Origin: Deltaproteobacteria bacterium
GTDB lineage: Bacteria; Desulfobacterota; Syntrophia; Syntrophales; UBA5619
Reading direction: 5' to 3'
Assembly (NCBI GenBank): GCA_021372695.1
Contig: JAJFTY010000131.1
Location: 1 to 7,699, forward strand
DNA: 7,699 nucleotides
Shown here: piece by piece, positions 1 through 5,680 of the stretch
Position numbering within the stretch: the first letter of the stretch is position 1
Layout: every line of letters starts with the position of its first letter
Translations under genes and position numbers: made by a program
The notes under the pieces: model-generated
What the model saw: the letters and a program-made list of their open reading frames with translations, nothing else
Told to the model about the DNA's origin: nothing
Database searches by the model: none

Positions 1-89
1 TGCCGGAATATGTCTATACGGAGCCGCTGCCGCCCACCGGTGATGTATTCGATCTCTCCGAAGAGGAGATGCAGCGGGGGATTGTGTAG
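1..89 (+). CDS. 3' end of an upstream gene, possibly AOR-family oxidoreductase (partial)
   Basis: Only the last 28 codons lie in the window. The frame opens at base 3 and ends at TAG 87-89; the peptide begins PEYVYTEPLPPTGDVFDLSE and ends QRGIV. It is read as coding because the frame is open from the window edge, uses the same GC-rich codons as its neighbours, and stops three bases before the next start, as in an operon. An E-P-L-P turn near the C-terminus and a MoaD-like gene directly downstream both recall tungsten/molybdenum aldehyde:ferredoxin oxidoreductases. The usual AOR tail (a YY-x-LRGWD-type stretch) is not seen here, however. The family is therefore a weak inference, while the presence of a coding end is fairly sure. 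Confidence 0.45.
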   Translation, partial: PEYVYTEPLPPTGDVFDLSEEEMQRGIV

Positions 90-92
90 GCT

Positions 93-320
93 ATGGCGGT
101 CATCCGTCTGCATCTGACGCTGATCGAAATGGCAGGAGGCCAGAAGGAACTGACGGTCGATGCGCGGGAGCCTGTTGCACTCCCGGCGGTGCTCGACCGG
201 CTGGGAGTGCCTCATGAGGAGGTGGGCATCATCGTTAGAAACCGGCGACGGGAGGACATCGACTGCATGATCCAGGATGAGGACGTCGTTGAACTCTTTC
301 CGATCCTCTCCGGCGGCTGA
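93..320 (+). CDS. MoaD/ThiS-like ubiquitin-fold sulfur-carrier protein
   Basis: This is a 75-residue protein, the usual length for MoaD or ThiS. It opens with a beta-strand pattern (VIRLHLTL) and ends VELFPILSGG. The Gly-Gly terminus is the site that an E1-like enzyme (MoeB/ThiF type) adenylates and turns into a thiocarboxylate. The protein would then donate sulfur, most likely to the pterin dithiolene of a molybdenum or tungsten cofactor. The middle (IIVRNRRREDID) fills the family's usual 'vNgr-v--d' position but is richer in arginine than usual. The start codon follows the upstream stop (87-89) by three bases, so the two genes are probably cotranscribed. The ribosome site is poor (a G-run about 10 bases upstream), which suggests coupling to upstream translation. 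MoaD-like genes beside AOR genes are common in anaerobes. A role in thiamine synthesis (ThiS) or another thiolation pathway cannot be excluded. Confidence 0.8.
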   Translation: MAVIRLHLTLIEMAGGQKELTVDAREPVALPAVLDRLGVPHEEVGIIVRNRRREDIDCMIQDEDVVELFPILSGG

Positions 321-437
321 GAAATGGCTCCGGGGACCGGGTAGTTTCGTAGAAGTGGAATTATCGTTTGAACGTTGACAGGGACCGTAACCCTGGATCC
401 CCGACGCCCAAACGGAGCACAGGGACGTCATAAGAAA

Positions 438-453
438 TGGCAGATTCCTTGCC
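438..453 (+). promoter_or_regulatory. Candidate sigma-54 (-24/-12) promoter upstream of tctC
   Basis: TGGCAG, five bases, then TTGCC gives the invariant GG and GC dinucleotides (439-440 and 451-452) separated by exactly ten bases. This matches the TGGCACG-N4-TTGCW sigma-54 consensus except at C-to-G, G-to-A and the last W. Transcription would start near 464, about 44 bases before tctC. No sigma-70 promoter of comparable quality was seen in the 321-507 gap: a TTGACA at 375-380 has no acceptable -10 partner. A short perfect inverted repeat (CAGGG-N7-CCCTG, 379-395) lies about 77 bases upstream of that start and could be an activator site. A 6-bp hairpin (CCCCGC 459-464 with GCGGGG 472-477) overlaps the start. 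This is a sequence match only. Confidence 0.42.
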
Positions 454-507
454 GGAACCCCCGCCCAGTGAGCGGGGAACTGCACAACGACCTTGGAGGG
501 CAACAAG

Positions 508-1485
508 ATGGGAAAGCGCACTGTCATGATGTTGAGTCTGGTTTTGGCCGCCGGTTTCATCTCTTCCACAGTTCTCGCAGCCGAACCTTATCCGTCGAAA
601 CCGATCATTTTTCTGATTCCCAACGAGGCCGGTTCTTCCGCCGATATGGCCGCTCGGGCCCTGTGCGCCAGGCTTCAGGACCAGCTCGGCCAGCCCGTCG
701 TGGCAACCAACAAGCCCGGTGCCGGGAGCAGCATCGGCAACCGTGAACTTCACAACGCCAAACCCGACGGCTACACGATCGGGATGAGCACTGCGACGAT
801 CGTCATGAACAAGCTGCAGGGGTTGCTGCCTTACGACCACAACGATTACACGGTCCTGGGGGCCTACCTCAACTGGGCGCCGGCCATCGTGGCCTCCACG
901 AAAACGAAGAAGACCTTCAATACCATGCAGGAAGTCATTGCCGCCGCCAAAGCCAAGCCGGGCGAGATCGTCCTCTCCACGGGGAGCGTCGGACAGGTCT
1001 GGTGGGTCGCCGCCATGGACTTTGTCAAGAAGAGTGGGCTCAAGTTCAATATGGTTCCCCAGACTTCCAGCAGTGGTGCCGTGGTGCTCCAGGTGGCGGG
1101 AGGCCACGCCGACATCGGAATCACCGACGTGACCGCCGCCAAGAGCCAGATCGACGCCGGCAACATGAAGGTGCTTGCGCTGCTCGGGGCGAACCGGCTT
1201 CCGAACTATCCCAATGTTCCGACCATGAAAGAGCTCGGGTATGATTGCGAGACCCTGTCCACGCATCTGGCCCTGGCGCCTCCGAAACTGCCCAAGGAGG
1301 TCAGGGAGAAACTCCTGGTTGCCTTCGAAAAGGCGGCCAATGGTCAGGAATACAAAGACTTTCTCGTCAAGAACAACGGGGTCCCCAGTTTCATGACGCC
1401 CGAGGCCACGACCAAATGGATGAACGACCAACGGGAGGTCTATCGGGAACTCTTCCGGGAGGTCGGGCTCCTGAAGGAAAAGTAG
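508..1485 (+). CDS. tctC: Tripartite tricarboxylate transporter (TTT) substrate-binding protein, TctC/Bug family
   Basis: This is the periplasmic solute receptor that captures a carboxylate and hands it to the TctAB membrane pair. The protein has 325 residues, normal for Bug proteins. Residues 1-24/25 form a Sec signal peptide: a basic start (GKR), a hydrophobic core, and cleavage near VLA-A. It lacks a lipobox cysteine. The mature chain begins EPYPSKPI, the family's usual 'yPsKPi' opening. Other Bug hallmarks are NKPGAGSSIGN at about 68-78, PDGYTIG at 86-92, GGHADIGITD near 199-208 and the late NYPNVPTMKELGY stretch. ATG at 508 is chosen because GGAGGG (495-500) sits seven bases upstream; an in-frame TTG at 493 would overlap that site. 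A strong hairpin terminator follows, then tctB and tctA. The ligand is unknown; Bug proteins bind many di- and tricarboxylates, aromatics and amino acids. Confidence 0.93.
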   Translation: MGKRTVMMLSLVLAAGFISSTVLAAEPYPSKPIIFLIPNEAGSSADMAARALCARLQDQLGQPVVATNKPGAGSSIGNRELHNAKPDGYTIGMSTATIVMNKLQGLLPYDHNDYTVLGAYLNWAPAIVASTKTKKTFNTMQEVIAAAKAKPGEIVLSTGSVGQVWWVAAMDFVKKSGLKFNMVPQTSSSGAVVLQVAGGHADIGITDVTAAKSQIDAGNMKVLALLGANRLPNYPNVPTMKELGYDCETLSTHLALAPPKLPKEVREKLLVAFEKAANGQEYKDFLVKNNGVPSFMTPEATTKWMNDQREVYRELFREVGLLKEK

Positions 1486-1514
1486 ATCGCCAGCCGGGCA
1501 AGAGGTCTTCCGGA

Positions 1515-1552
1515 GAAGAAGGGTCCGAGGTGGCCTCTGGGCCCTTCTTTTT
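1515..1552 (+). terminator. Strong Rho-independent hairpin between tctC and tctB
   Basis: GAAGGGTCC (1518-1526) pairs with GGGCCCTTC (1539-1547) with one G-U wobble. Inside it GAGG (1527-1530) pairs with CCTC (1534-1537) around a TGG loop, leaving one bulged T at 1538. A/T pairs extend the base of the stem, and five T residues (1548-1552) follow directly. This is a textbook intrinsic terminator. It lies 30 bases after the tctC stop and about 40 bases before the tctB start. No clear promoter was seen between it and tctB, so it more likely attenuates the operon than ends it. Full termination with a hidden promoter for tctB is the alternative. Confidence 0.85.
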
Positions 1553-1593
1553 CACCCTGGGGCGGATCGCCGCGCACTTGACGGGAGATTGGT

Positions 1594-2046
1594 ATGGAAA
1601 AGATCTACGGGTCGGAGAGGATTGCCCATCTCGTCATCGGGATCGCGAGCGTCCTCATCATGGTTCTCTCCGCTTCCTATGACCTGGGAACGATCGCCCA
1701 GCCGGGCCCCGGTCTGTATCCTTTCGCGGTCGGGCTCTTCATCCTTCCCTTCAGCGTTCTTCTTTTCATCGCTTCGCTGAAACTCCAAACCGGAGGATCC
1801 ATTCTGTCTCTCCGGGAGACCGGAGTCTTCATGGCCTTCATCGGGACCCTCCTCTTCTGGATACTGGCGATGCCCTATCTGGGCTATGTGGCCGTGACGC
1901 TGATCGCCACCTTGGCTCTGAGCAAGGTGATGAAACTCGAGGGATGGGTCAGGCCCCTCATCCTGGCCGCGGGAACCGCCCTGTTCATCTACTTTATGTT
2001 CGATGTCTGGCTCTACGTGGATCTGCCGAGAGGGATGTGGTCATGA
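1594..2046 (+). CDS. tctB: TTT small membrane subunit, TctB family
   Basis: This inner-membrane protein pairs with TctA in a secondary, ion-driven carboxylate transporter. It has 150 residues, typical for TctB. Hydrophobic stretches at about 10-27, 41-62, 76-93, 95-112 and 119-138 suggest four or five membrane segments. Family signs are the PGPGLYPFAVGL stretch at 37-48 (TctB's 'GPG-fP' motif between the first two segments) and the C-terminal DLPRG, which resembles the 'v-LP-G' ending common in TctB. The ATG is preceded by GGGAG (1583-1587) at six bases. The stop TGA (2044-2046) overlaps the tctA start as ATGA, so translation of the two membrane subunits is probably coupled. TctB sequences vary widely, so context with tctC and tctA carries much of the assignment. 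Confidence 0.88.
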   Translation: MEKIYGSERIAHLVIGIASVLIMVLSASYDLGTIAQPGPGLYPFAVGLFILPFSVLLFIASLKLQTGGSILSLRETGVFMAFIGTLLFWILAMPYLGYVAVTLIATLALSKVMKLEGWVRPLILAAGTALFIYFMFDVWLYVDLPRGMWS

Positions 2047-3551
2047 TGGCGATCGAAGGCCTCCATCAACTGTTCAACGGGTTTGTAAACTCGCTCTCGA
2101 TGGTGAACCTGATGGCCTGCTTCATAGGCTGCCTGATCGGGACCATCGTCGGGGTCTTACCCGGGCTGGGTCCCACGGCGACGATGGCGCTCATGCTGCC
2201 CTTTACGATGAAGTACGGACCGACCGTGGGTCTCATCATGATGGCAGGCGTTTGGTACGGCGCCATGTACGGCGGTTCGACCACGGCCATCCTGGTGAAT
2301 ATCCCGGGTGAGGCGGCAAGCGTGGTCACCTGTCTCGACGGCTATCAGATGGCGAAGAAGGGGCGGGCCGGCGCCGCCCTGACGCTCGTGGCCGTCGGAT
2401 CCTTCGTTGCCGGCACGGTCGGCCTCCTGGGGCTGCAATTCTTCGCCCCCATCCTGGGACAGGCCGCGCTCTCGTTCGGCCCGCCCGAGTACCTGTGTTT
2501 CATGATCCTGGCTTTTCTGCTCCTCTCCAATCTCTCCGAGGGGTCGCCGCTGCGCTCCCTGCTCATGACGGGACTGGGGCTTTTCGTCAGCGTCATCGGC
2601 ATCGATGCTATTTCCAGTGTGTCCCGATTCACCTTCGGTTCCGAAGAACTGACCATGGGCATCGATTTCCTGCCCGTCGCCATGGGGTTTTTCGGCATCA
2701 CGGAGATCCTCTGCCTGGCCGTGGCGACCTACGTGGCGCCCGTTGTCCGGAAAGTCCACTTCCGGGAGATGTACCCGGACCGCGAGGAGATCAGGCGCTC
2801 GGTCGGGCCCTCGCTCAGGGGGTCGGTCATGGGATTTTTTGTGGGTCTGATTCCCGGCCCCTGCACGGTGATCTCCACCTTCCTCTCCTACTCGCTGGAG
2901 AAGCGCATTTCGAAACATTCCCGGGAATTCGGGACCGGAGCGGTCGAGGGGGTCGTGGGACCCGAGTCTGCCAACAACAGCGCCGTGATGGGCTCCATGA
3001 TCCCGCTTCTTACCCTGGGGATCCCGTTTGCGGCCCCGAGCGCCGTCATGCTGGCCGGGTTGCGGCTGCATCAGGTGGAGCCGGGACCCCTGCTTTTTCA
3101 AAACGCCCCGGAGATCTTCTGGACCTTCATCGCGGCGATGTACATCGGAAACCTCATGCTGCTCGTGCTGAACCTGCCTCTGGTCGGCCTCTTCGCCCGC
3201 ATCGCCGTGATCAAGCCGAAGTATCTGGTACCCTGCATCAGCGTCATTTGCCTGGTGGGCATCTACAGCGTCCGGAATTCGATTTTCGATGTCTGGGTCA
3301 TGATCGCAGCCGGCGTCATCGGCTTCTTTCTGCGGAAATGGGCTCTTCCCATCGCTCCCTTCATCATCGGCATGGTGCTGGGGCCGACGACGGAGGCCAG
3401 TTTCCGGCAGACGCTCATGATCTTCAAGGGGAACCTGTTGCTGATTTTCGAACGGCCTGTGGCAACGGGTTTTCTGGCCGTAGCGCTGATCTTCATCATC
3501 GCCAAGGCTTCCTACGGGCGACTTTATCGCAGGAAGGCGGAGACGGCGTGA
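2043..3551 (+). CDS. tctA: TTT large membrane subunit, TctA family permease
   Basis: The main transport subunit has 502 residues, matching the roughly 500 typical of TctA, and is almost wholly hydrophobic, with about 10-12 membrane segments expected. The N-terminal signature GLGPTATMALMLPFT lies at 41-55, and YGAMYGGSTTAILVNIPGE at 72-90 is followed by the T-x-x-DGYQMAKKGRAG stretch ending at 110. The second half holds the matching repeat: GLIPG at 268-272, then FGTGAVEGVVGPESANN and IPLLTLGIP. In that repeat the usual glycine after PG is Pro-Cys (P273, C274). ATG at 2043 is chosen because it overlaps the tctB stop as ATGA and keeps family length. A second ATG follows directly at 2046. The open frame continues upstream inside tctB but has no family similarity there. 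Substrate specificity comes mainly from TctC and is unknown. Confidence 0.94.
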   Translation: MMAIEGLHQLFNGFVNSLSMVNLMACFIGCLIGTIVGVLPGLGPTATMALMLPFTMKYGPTVGLIMMAGVWYGAMYGGSTTAILVNIPGEAASVVTCLDGYQMAKKGRAGAALTLVAVGSFVAGTVGLLGLQFFAPILGQAALSFGPPEYLCFMILAFLLLSNLSEGSPLRSLLMTGLGLFVSVIGIDAISSVSRFTFGSEELTMGIDFLPVAMGFFGITEILCLAVATYVAPVVRKVHFREMYPDREEIRRSVGPSLRGSVMGFFVGLIPGPCTVISTFLSYSLEKRISKHSREFGTGAVEGVVGPESANNSAVMGSMIPLLTLGIPFAAPSAVMLAGLRLHQVEPGPLLFQNAPEIFWTFIAAMYIGNLMLLVLNLPLVGLFARIAVIKPKYLVPCISVICLVGIYSVRNSIFDVWVMIAAGVIGFFLRKWALPIAPFIIGMVLGPTTEASFRQTLMIFKGNLLLIFERPVATGFLAVALIFIIAKASYGRLYRRKAETA

Positions 3552-3552
3552 C

Positions 3553-3579
3553 ATTTTCTTTGCCGAGGGGAAAATTTTT
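3553..3579 (+). terminator. Possible weak terminator after tctA
   Basis: ATTTTCTTT (3553-3561) can pair with GGGGAAAAT (3567-3575) using three G-U wobbles, around a five-base loop, and four more T residues follow (3576-3579). The stem is AU-rich and therefore weak. It sits two bases after the tctA stop and just before the next promoter, the right place to end the transporter transcript. Chance pairing in an AT-rich promoter region is a fair alternative. Confidence 0.28.
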
Positions 3580-3580
3580 C

Positions 3581-3609
3581 TTGACAAAAAGATCAGCGCA
3601 ATCTATTTT
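3581..3609 (+). promoter_or_regulatory. Sigma-70 promoter of the iclR-type regulator gene
   Basis: A perfect -35 box TTGACA (3581-3586) is followed by a 17-bp spacer and TATTTT (3604-3609), four of six matches to TATAAT. Transcription would begin around 3615-3617, about 60 bases before the regulator's ATG. The stretch from about 3571 to 3640 is much richer in A+T than its surroundings, as expected of a promoter. It lies in the only sizeable gap between the transporter and regulator genes. Confidence 0.75.
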
Positions 3610-3621
3610 ACCCCGTAAAAT

Positions 3622-3643
3622 TAAGTTCCACATAATGAACCTA
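3622..3643 (+). promoter_or_regulatory. Candidate IclR-type operator, likely autoregulatory
   Basis: An interrupted palindrome reads TA-x-GTTC-N8-GAAC-x-TA, with half-sites GTTC at 3625-3628 and GAAC at 3637-3640 and outer TA pairs at 3622-3623 and 3642-3643. Six of seven positions per arm are symmetric. It begins roughly six bases after the predicted start site, where a bound repressor would block RNA polymerase. IclR-family proteins bind palindromes of about this size, often with GTTC/GAAC-type arms, and commonly repress their own genes. The link to this particular regulator is inferred from position. Confidence 0.5.
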
Positions 3644-3675
3644 TCTTGGGGTGAGTTGGGCAGGAGAATCGGCGG

Positions 3676-4458
3676 ATGACCGACATTACCGACAGGGAAA
3701 AAAGTCCGATGCGATCGCTGGAGCGGGCCCTTCATATTCTGGCCATTCTGGAAAATGCCGGCAGTTCCATGGGGCTGACGGAACTGGGGCGTGCCACCCA
3801 GCTCTCCAAGCCCACGGTCCTGAGGATGCTTTCGGTTCTTGAACGATACGGATTTGCAGAGAAGAGGCAGGGGCGCTACCGCATCGGTGCGGCTGTGCTG
3901 CCTCTGGCGCACGCCTACCTTCTGGGAAACGAGCTGACGCGTGTGACGTTGCCGGTGTTGCAGGAGTTGGCCGAATCGACCGCGGAGACGACCTCGTTGT
4001 TCGTGCGGCTCCGTTTCAAGCGGGTGCTGGTGCAGCGGATCGAGGGACTCCATCCCATGCGTTTCGTTCTGCCTCTCGGGGAGAGGCTGCCGATCCATGT
4101 CGGGGCCGGAAAGGTGCTTGCGGCGGCGATGTCGGAAGCGGAGATTCAGCAGATGCTGGACGAACTGGGGGAAATCCGCCTGGCAAACGGCCGAGCCTTC
4201 CCGCGTGATGAGGTGCTCGCCGAGCTCCGGCGGGTCCGGAAACAGGGTTATGCCGTTTCCCTGGGTGAACGGATGCTGGGCATTGTGGCCGTGGCCGCAC
4301 CGGTCGTCGACGCCCACGGGGCCACGATCGCCGCAGTCTCCGTCGCGGGTACGGCTGACAGGATCAAGACGAAGGATATTGACAGGCTCTCCGTTGCAGT
4401 TCGGGACGCCGCCAAGATGATCGCCGAGAGGTATGACGGCGGGTCACGAAGTGGCTGA
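3676..4458 (+). CDS. IclR-family transcriptional regulator
   Basis: The protein has 260 residues, the standard IclR length. RSLERALHIL at 13-22 opens the N-terminal winged helix-turn-helix, with the helix-turn-helix at about 33-58 (LTELGRATQLSKPTVLRMLS) and the wing near RYRIG at 67-71. The C-terminal effector domain follows, with LPIHVGAGKVLAA at 138-150 and GYAVSLGERMLGIVAVAAPV at 191-210, both in the positions expected for the small-molecule pocket. AGGAG (3662-3666) lies nine bases before the ATG. The gene has its own promoter and probable operator, and sits between the transporter and OFOR genes, so it most likely controls one or both. IclR proteins of this kind usually respond to the substrate or an intermediate of the pathway beside them; the ligand here is unknown. 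The 85-bp gap to the next gene holds no convincing terminator, so read-through is possible. Confidence 0.93.
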   Translation: MTDITDREKSPMRSLERALHILAILENAGSSMGLTELGRATQLSKPTVLRMLSVLERYGFAEKRQGRYRIGAAVLPLAHAYLLGNELTRVTLPVLQELAESTAETTSLFVRLRFKRVLVQRIEGLHPMRFVLPLGERLPIHVGAGKVLAAAMSEAEIQQMLDELGEIRLANGRAFPRDEVLAELRRVRKQGYAVSLGERMLGIVAVAAPVVDAHGATIAAVSVAGTADRIKTKDIDRLSVAVRDAAKMIAERYDGGSRSG

Positions 4459-4543
4459 AGGGCTGCGCGCGATTGGCGCAAACGGACGCGTTCATATTCA
4501 ACTTCGGTGAAAACAATATCTCTGAAAAGGAAGAAAGGATGCC

Positions 4544-5680
4544 ATGAAAAAAGGTCGTATCAAGGTTATGCTGGGAAATGAGGCATGCGCAGAAGCTGCC
4601 ATCCTGGCGGGTTGCCGCTTCTACGGCGGCTATCCGATTACGCCGGCCACCGAGATCCTGGAGAACCTTTCCCGGAAGCTTCCATTGGTCGATGGCCTCT
4701 GTCTGCAGTTCGAAGACGAGATTGCAGCCCTCGTCGCCGTCGTGGGCGCCTCCTGGGGGGGGACCAAGGCCATGACCGCCACGAGCGGTCCGGGTTTCTG
4801 CCTCATGCAGGAAGCGGTTGGTCTGGCGGTGGCGGAGGAGGCGCCGTGCGTGATCGTCGACGTGATGAGGGGAGGGCCCTGCTCGGGTCAGTCCACGTCG
4901 ACCGCCCAGGGCGATCTGTACCAGGCGCGGTACGGCTCCAACGGGGACTACTCCCTGATCTGCCTGGCCCCCTCGGACGCGCAGGAGATGTTCGACTACA
5001 CGATCAAGGCCTTCAACCTGGCGGAGCGGTTCCGGATCCCTGTCATCATCCTCTCCGATGAGGTGGTCGGCCATATCCGGGAAAAGGTGGTTATCCCGGA
5101 CGCAAAAGACATTGAGCTCGTCGAGCGGAAGGCGCCGACGTGTCCCAAGGATAAGCTCATCGTGTTCAAGCCCGAGGCAAACGATGTTCCGCTCATGCCC
5201 AGTTTCAATGTGGGGTACAAAGTTCCCGTCATCTCCCAGGCCAAGAGCCTCGACGGCAACCGGGGCAATGCCAAGGACGCCGATGACAATATCCGCCGCA
5301 TCGTCCGGAAGGTCGAAAATTATATGGACGAGTTCGCCGAGGTCAAGATTTATGGCGACGAAAAGGCGGAGACCGCCTTCGTGACCTTCGGTTCCGTCTG
5401 CCGGGCGGCACGGAGCGCCGTCGATCTGGGCAAGGAGAAGGGAATCGCCCTGCGGTCCGTGGAAGTGAAGACCGTCTGGCCCTTCCCGGACAAACTTGTC
5501 CAAAAGGCCCTGGCCGGAGCCAAGCGCATCGTCGTGGCGGAGATGAACCTCGGCATGCTGCAGCGCGAAGTGGAACGCGTCGTCCGGCATCCGGAGATCA
5601 AGATCGAACTGTTCTCGAAAATCGGGGGCATTTACCCGCAGCCTCAGGAGTTTCTGCGGTTTCTGGAGGAGAAACGATGA
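4544..5680 (+). CDS. korA: 2-oxoacid:ferredoxin oxidoreductase, alpha subunit (KorA/VorB type)
   Basis: This subunit joins beta, gamma and delta in the enzyme that converts a 2-oxoacid plus CoA to acyl-CoA and CO2, reducing ferredoxin, in the cytoplasm. The 378 residues fit an alpha subunit with domains I and II and no fused gamma domain. Visible motifs are YPITPAT at 30-36, QFEDEIAAL at 55-63 (Glu expected near the thiamine diphosphate aminopyrimidine), TSGPG at 80-84, and RGGPCSGQST at 109-118 followed by AQGDL and the R-x-G-x-x-G-D-Y stretch. Most relatives have GPSTG-x-PT where this has GPCSGQST. The late part (TAFVTFGSV onward, VKTVWPFPDKLV) is the domain II pattern. AAAGGA (4534-4539) precedes the ATG. 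The stop overlaps the beta start as ATGA. The oxoacid (2-oxoglutarate, branched-chain or other) cannot be told, so the symbol marks the subunit type only. Confidence 0.9.
   Translation: MKKGRIKVMLGNEACAEAAILAGCRFYGGYPITPATEILENLSRKLPLVDGLCLQFEDEIAALVAVVGASWGGTKAMTATSGPGFCLMQEAVGLAVAEEAPCVIVDVMRGGPCSGQSTSTAQGDLYQARYGSNGDYSLICLAPSDAQEMFDYTIKAFNLAERFRIPVIILSDEVVGHIREKVVIPDAKDIELVERKAPTCPKDKLIVFKPEANDVPLMPSFNVGYKVPVISQAKSLDGNRGNAKDADDNIRRIVRKVENYMDEFAEVKIYGDEKAETAFVTFGSVCRAARSAVDLGKEKGIALRSVEVKTVWPFPDKLVQKALAGAKRIVVAEMNLGMLQREVERVVRHPEIKIELFSKIGGIYPQPQEFLRFLEEKR

Noticed and set aside
375..380. TTGACA as the -35 box of a sigma-70 promoter for tctC
   Set aside because: No plausible -10 hexamer occurs 16-18 bases downstream; that stretch is GC-rich.
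493..507. TTG at 493 as the start of tctC
   Set aside because: It overlaps the GGAGGG ribosome site that serves the ATG at 508, and it would place Glu ahead of the signal peptide's basic region.
361..1431. Long open frame on the minus strand opposite tctC (and similar long minus-strand frames at 2157-3587, 4364-5590, 5644-6492 and 6626-7462)
   Set aside because: They lie opposite genes with clear family motifs, have the Arg/Gly/His/Asp-rich make-up of antisense translation in GC-rich DNA, and show no recognisable domains.
1944..2042. Upstream start for TctA within tctB
   Set aside because: The extra 33 residues are basic and unlike any TctA N-terminus; the ATGA overlap at 2043 gives normal family length.
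2495..3679. 394-codon plus-strand open frame overlapping tctA
   Set aside because: It is a shifted reading of tctA, rich in Arg, His and Gly, with no motif; tctA itself has strong family signatures over the same bases.
4464..4480. TGCGC-N7-GCGCA inverted repeat after the iclR-type gene, as a terminator
   Set aside because: The stem is only five pairs and no T-tract follows.
4497..4511. TTCA-N7-TGAA as a second IclR operator before korA
   Set aside because: Arm content and spacing differ from the palindrome at 3622-3643 and there is no outer symmetry.
4491..4519. TTCATA, 17 bp, CAATAT as a promoter for the OFOR operon
   Set aside because: Spacing is right but the boxes match the consensus at only four and three of six bases; too weak to call without start-site data.
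4539..4547. ATG-CCA-TGA mini reading frame overlapping the korA start
   Set aside because: It begins inside korA's own ribosome-binding site, with no site of its own, and is most likely chance.
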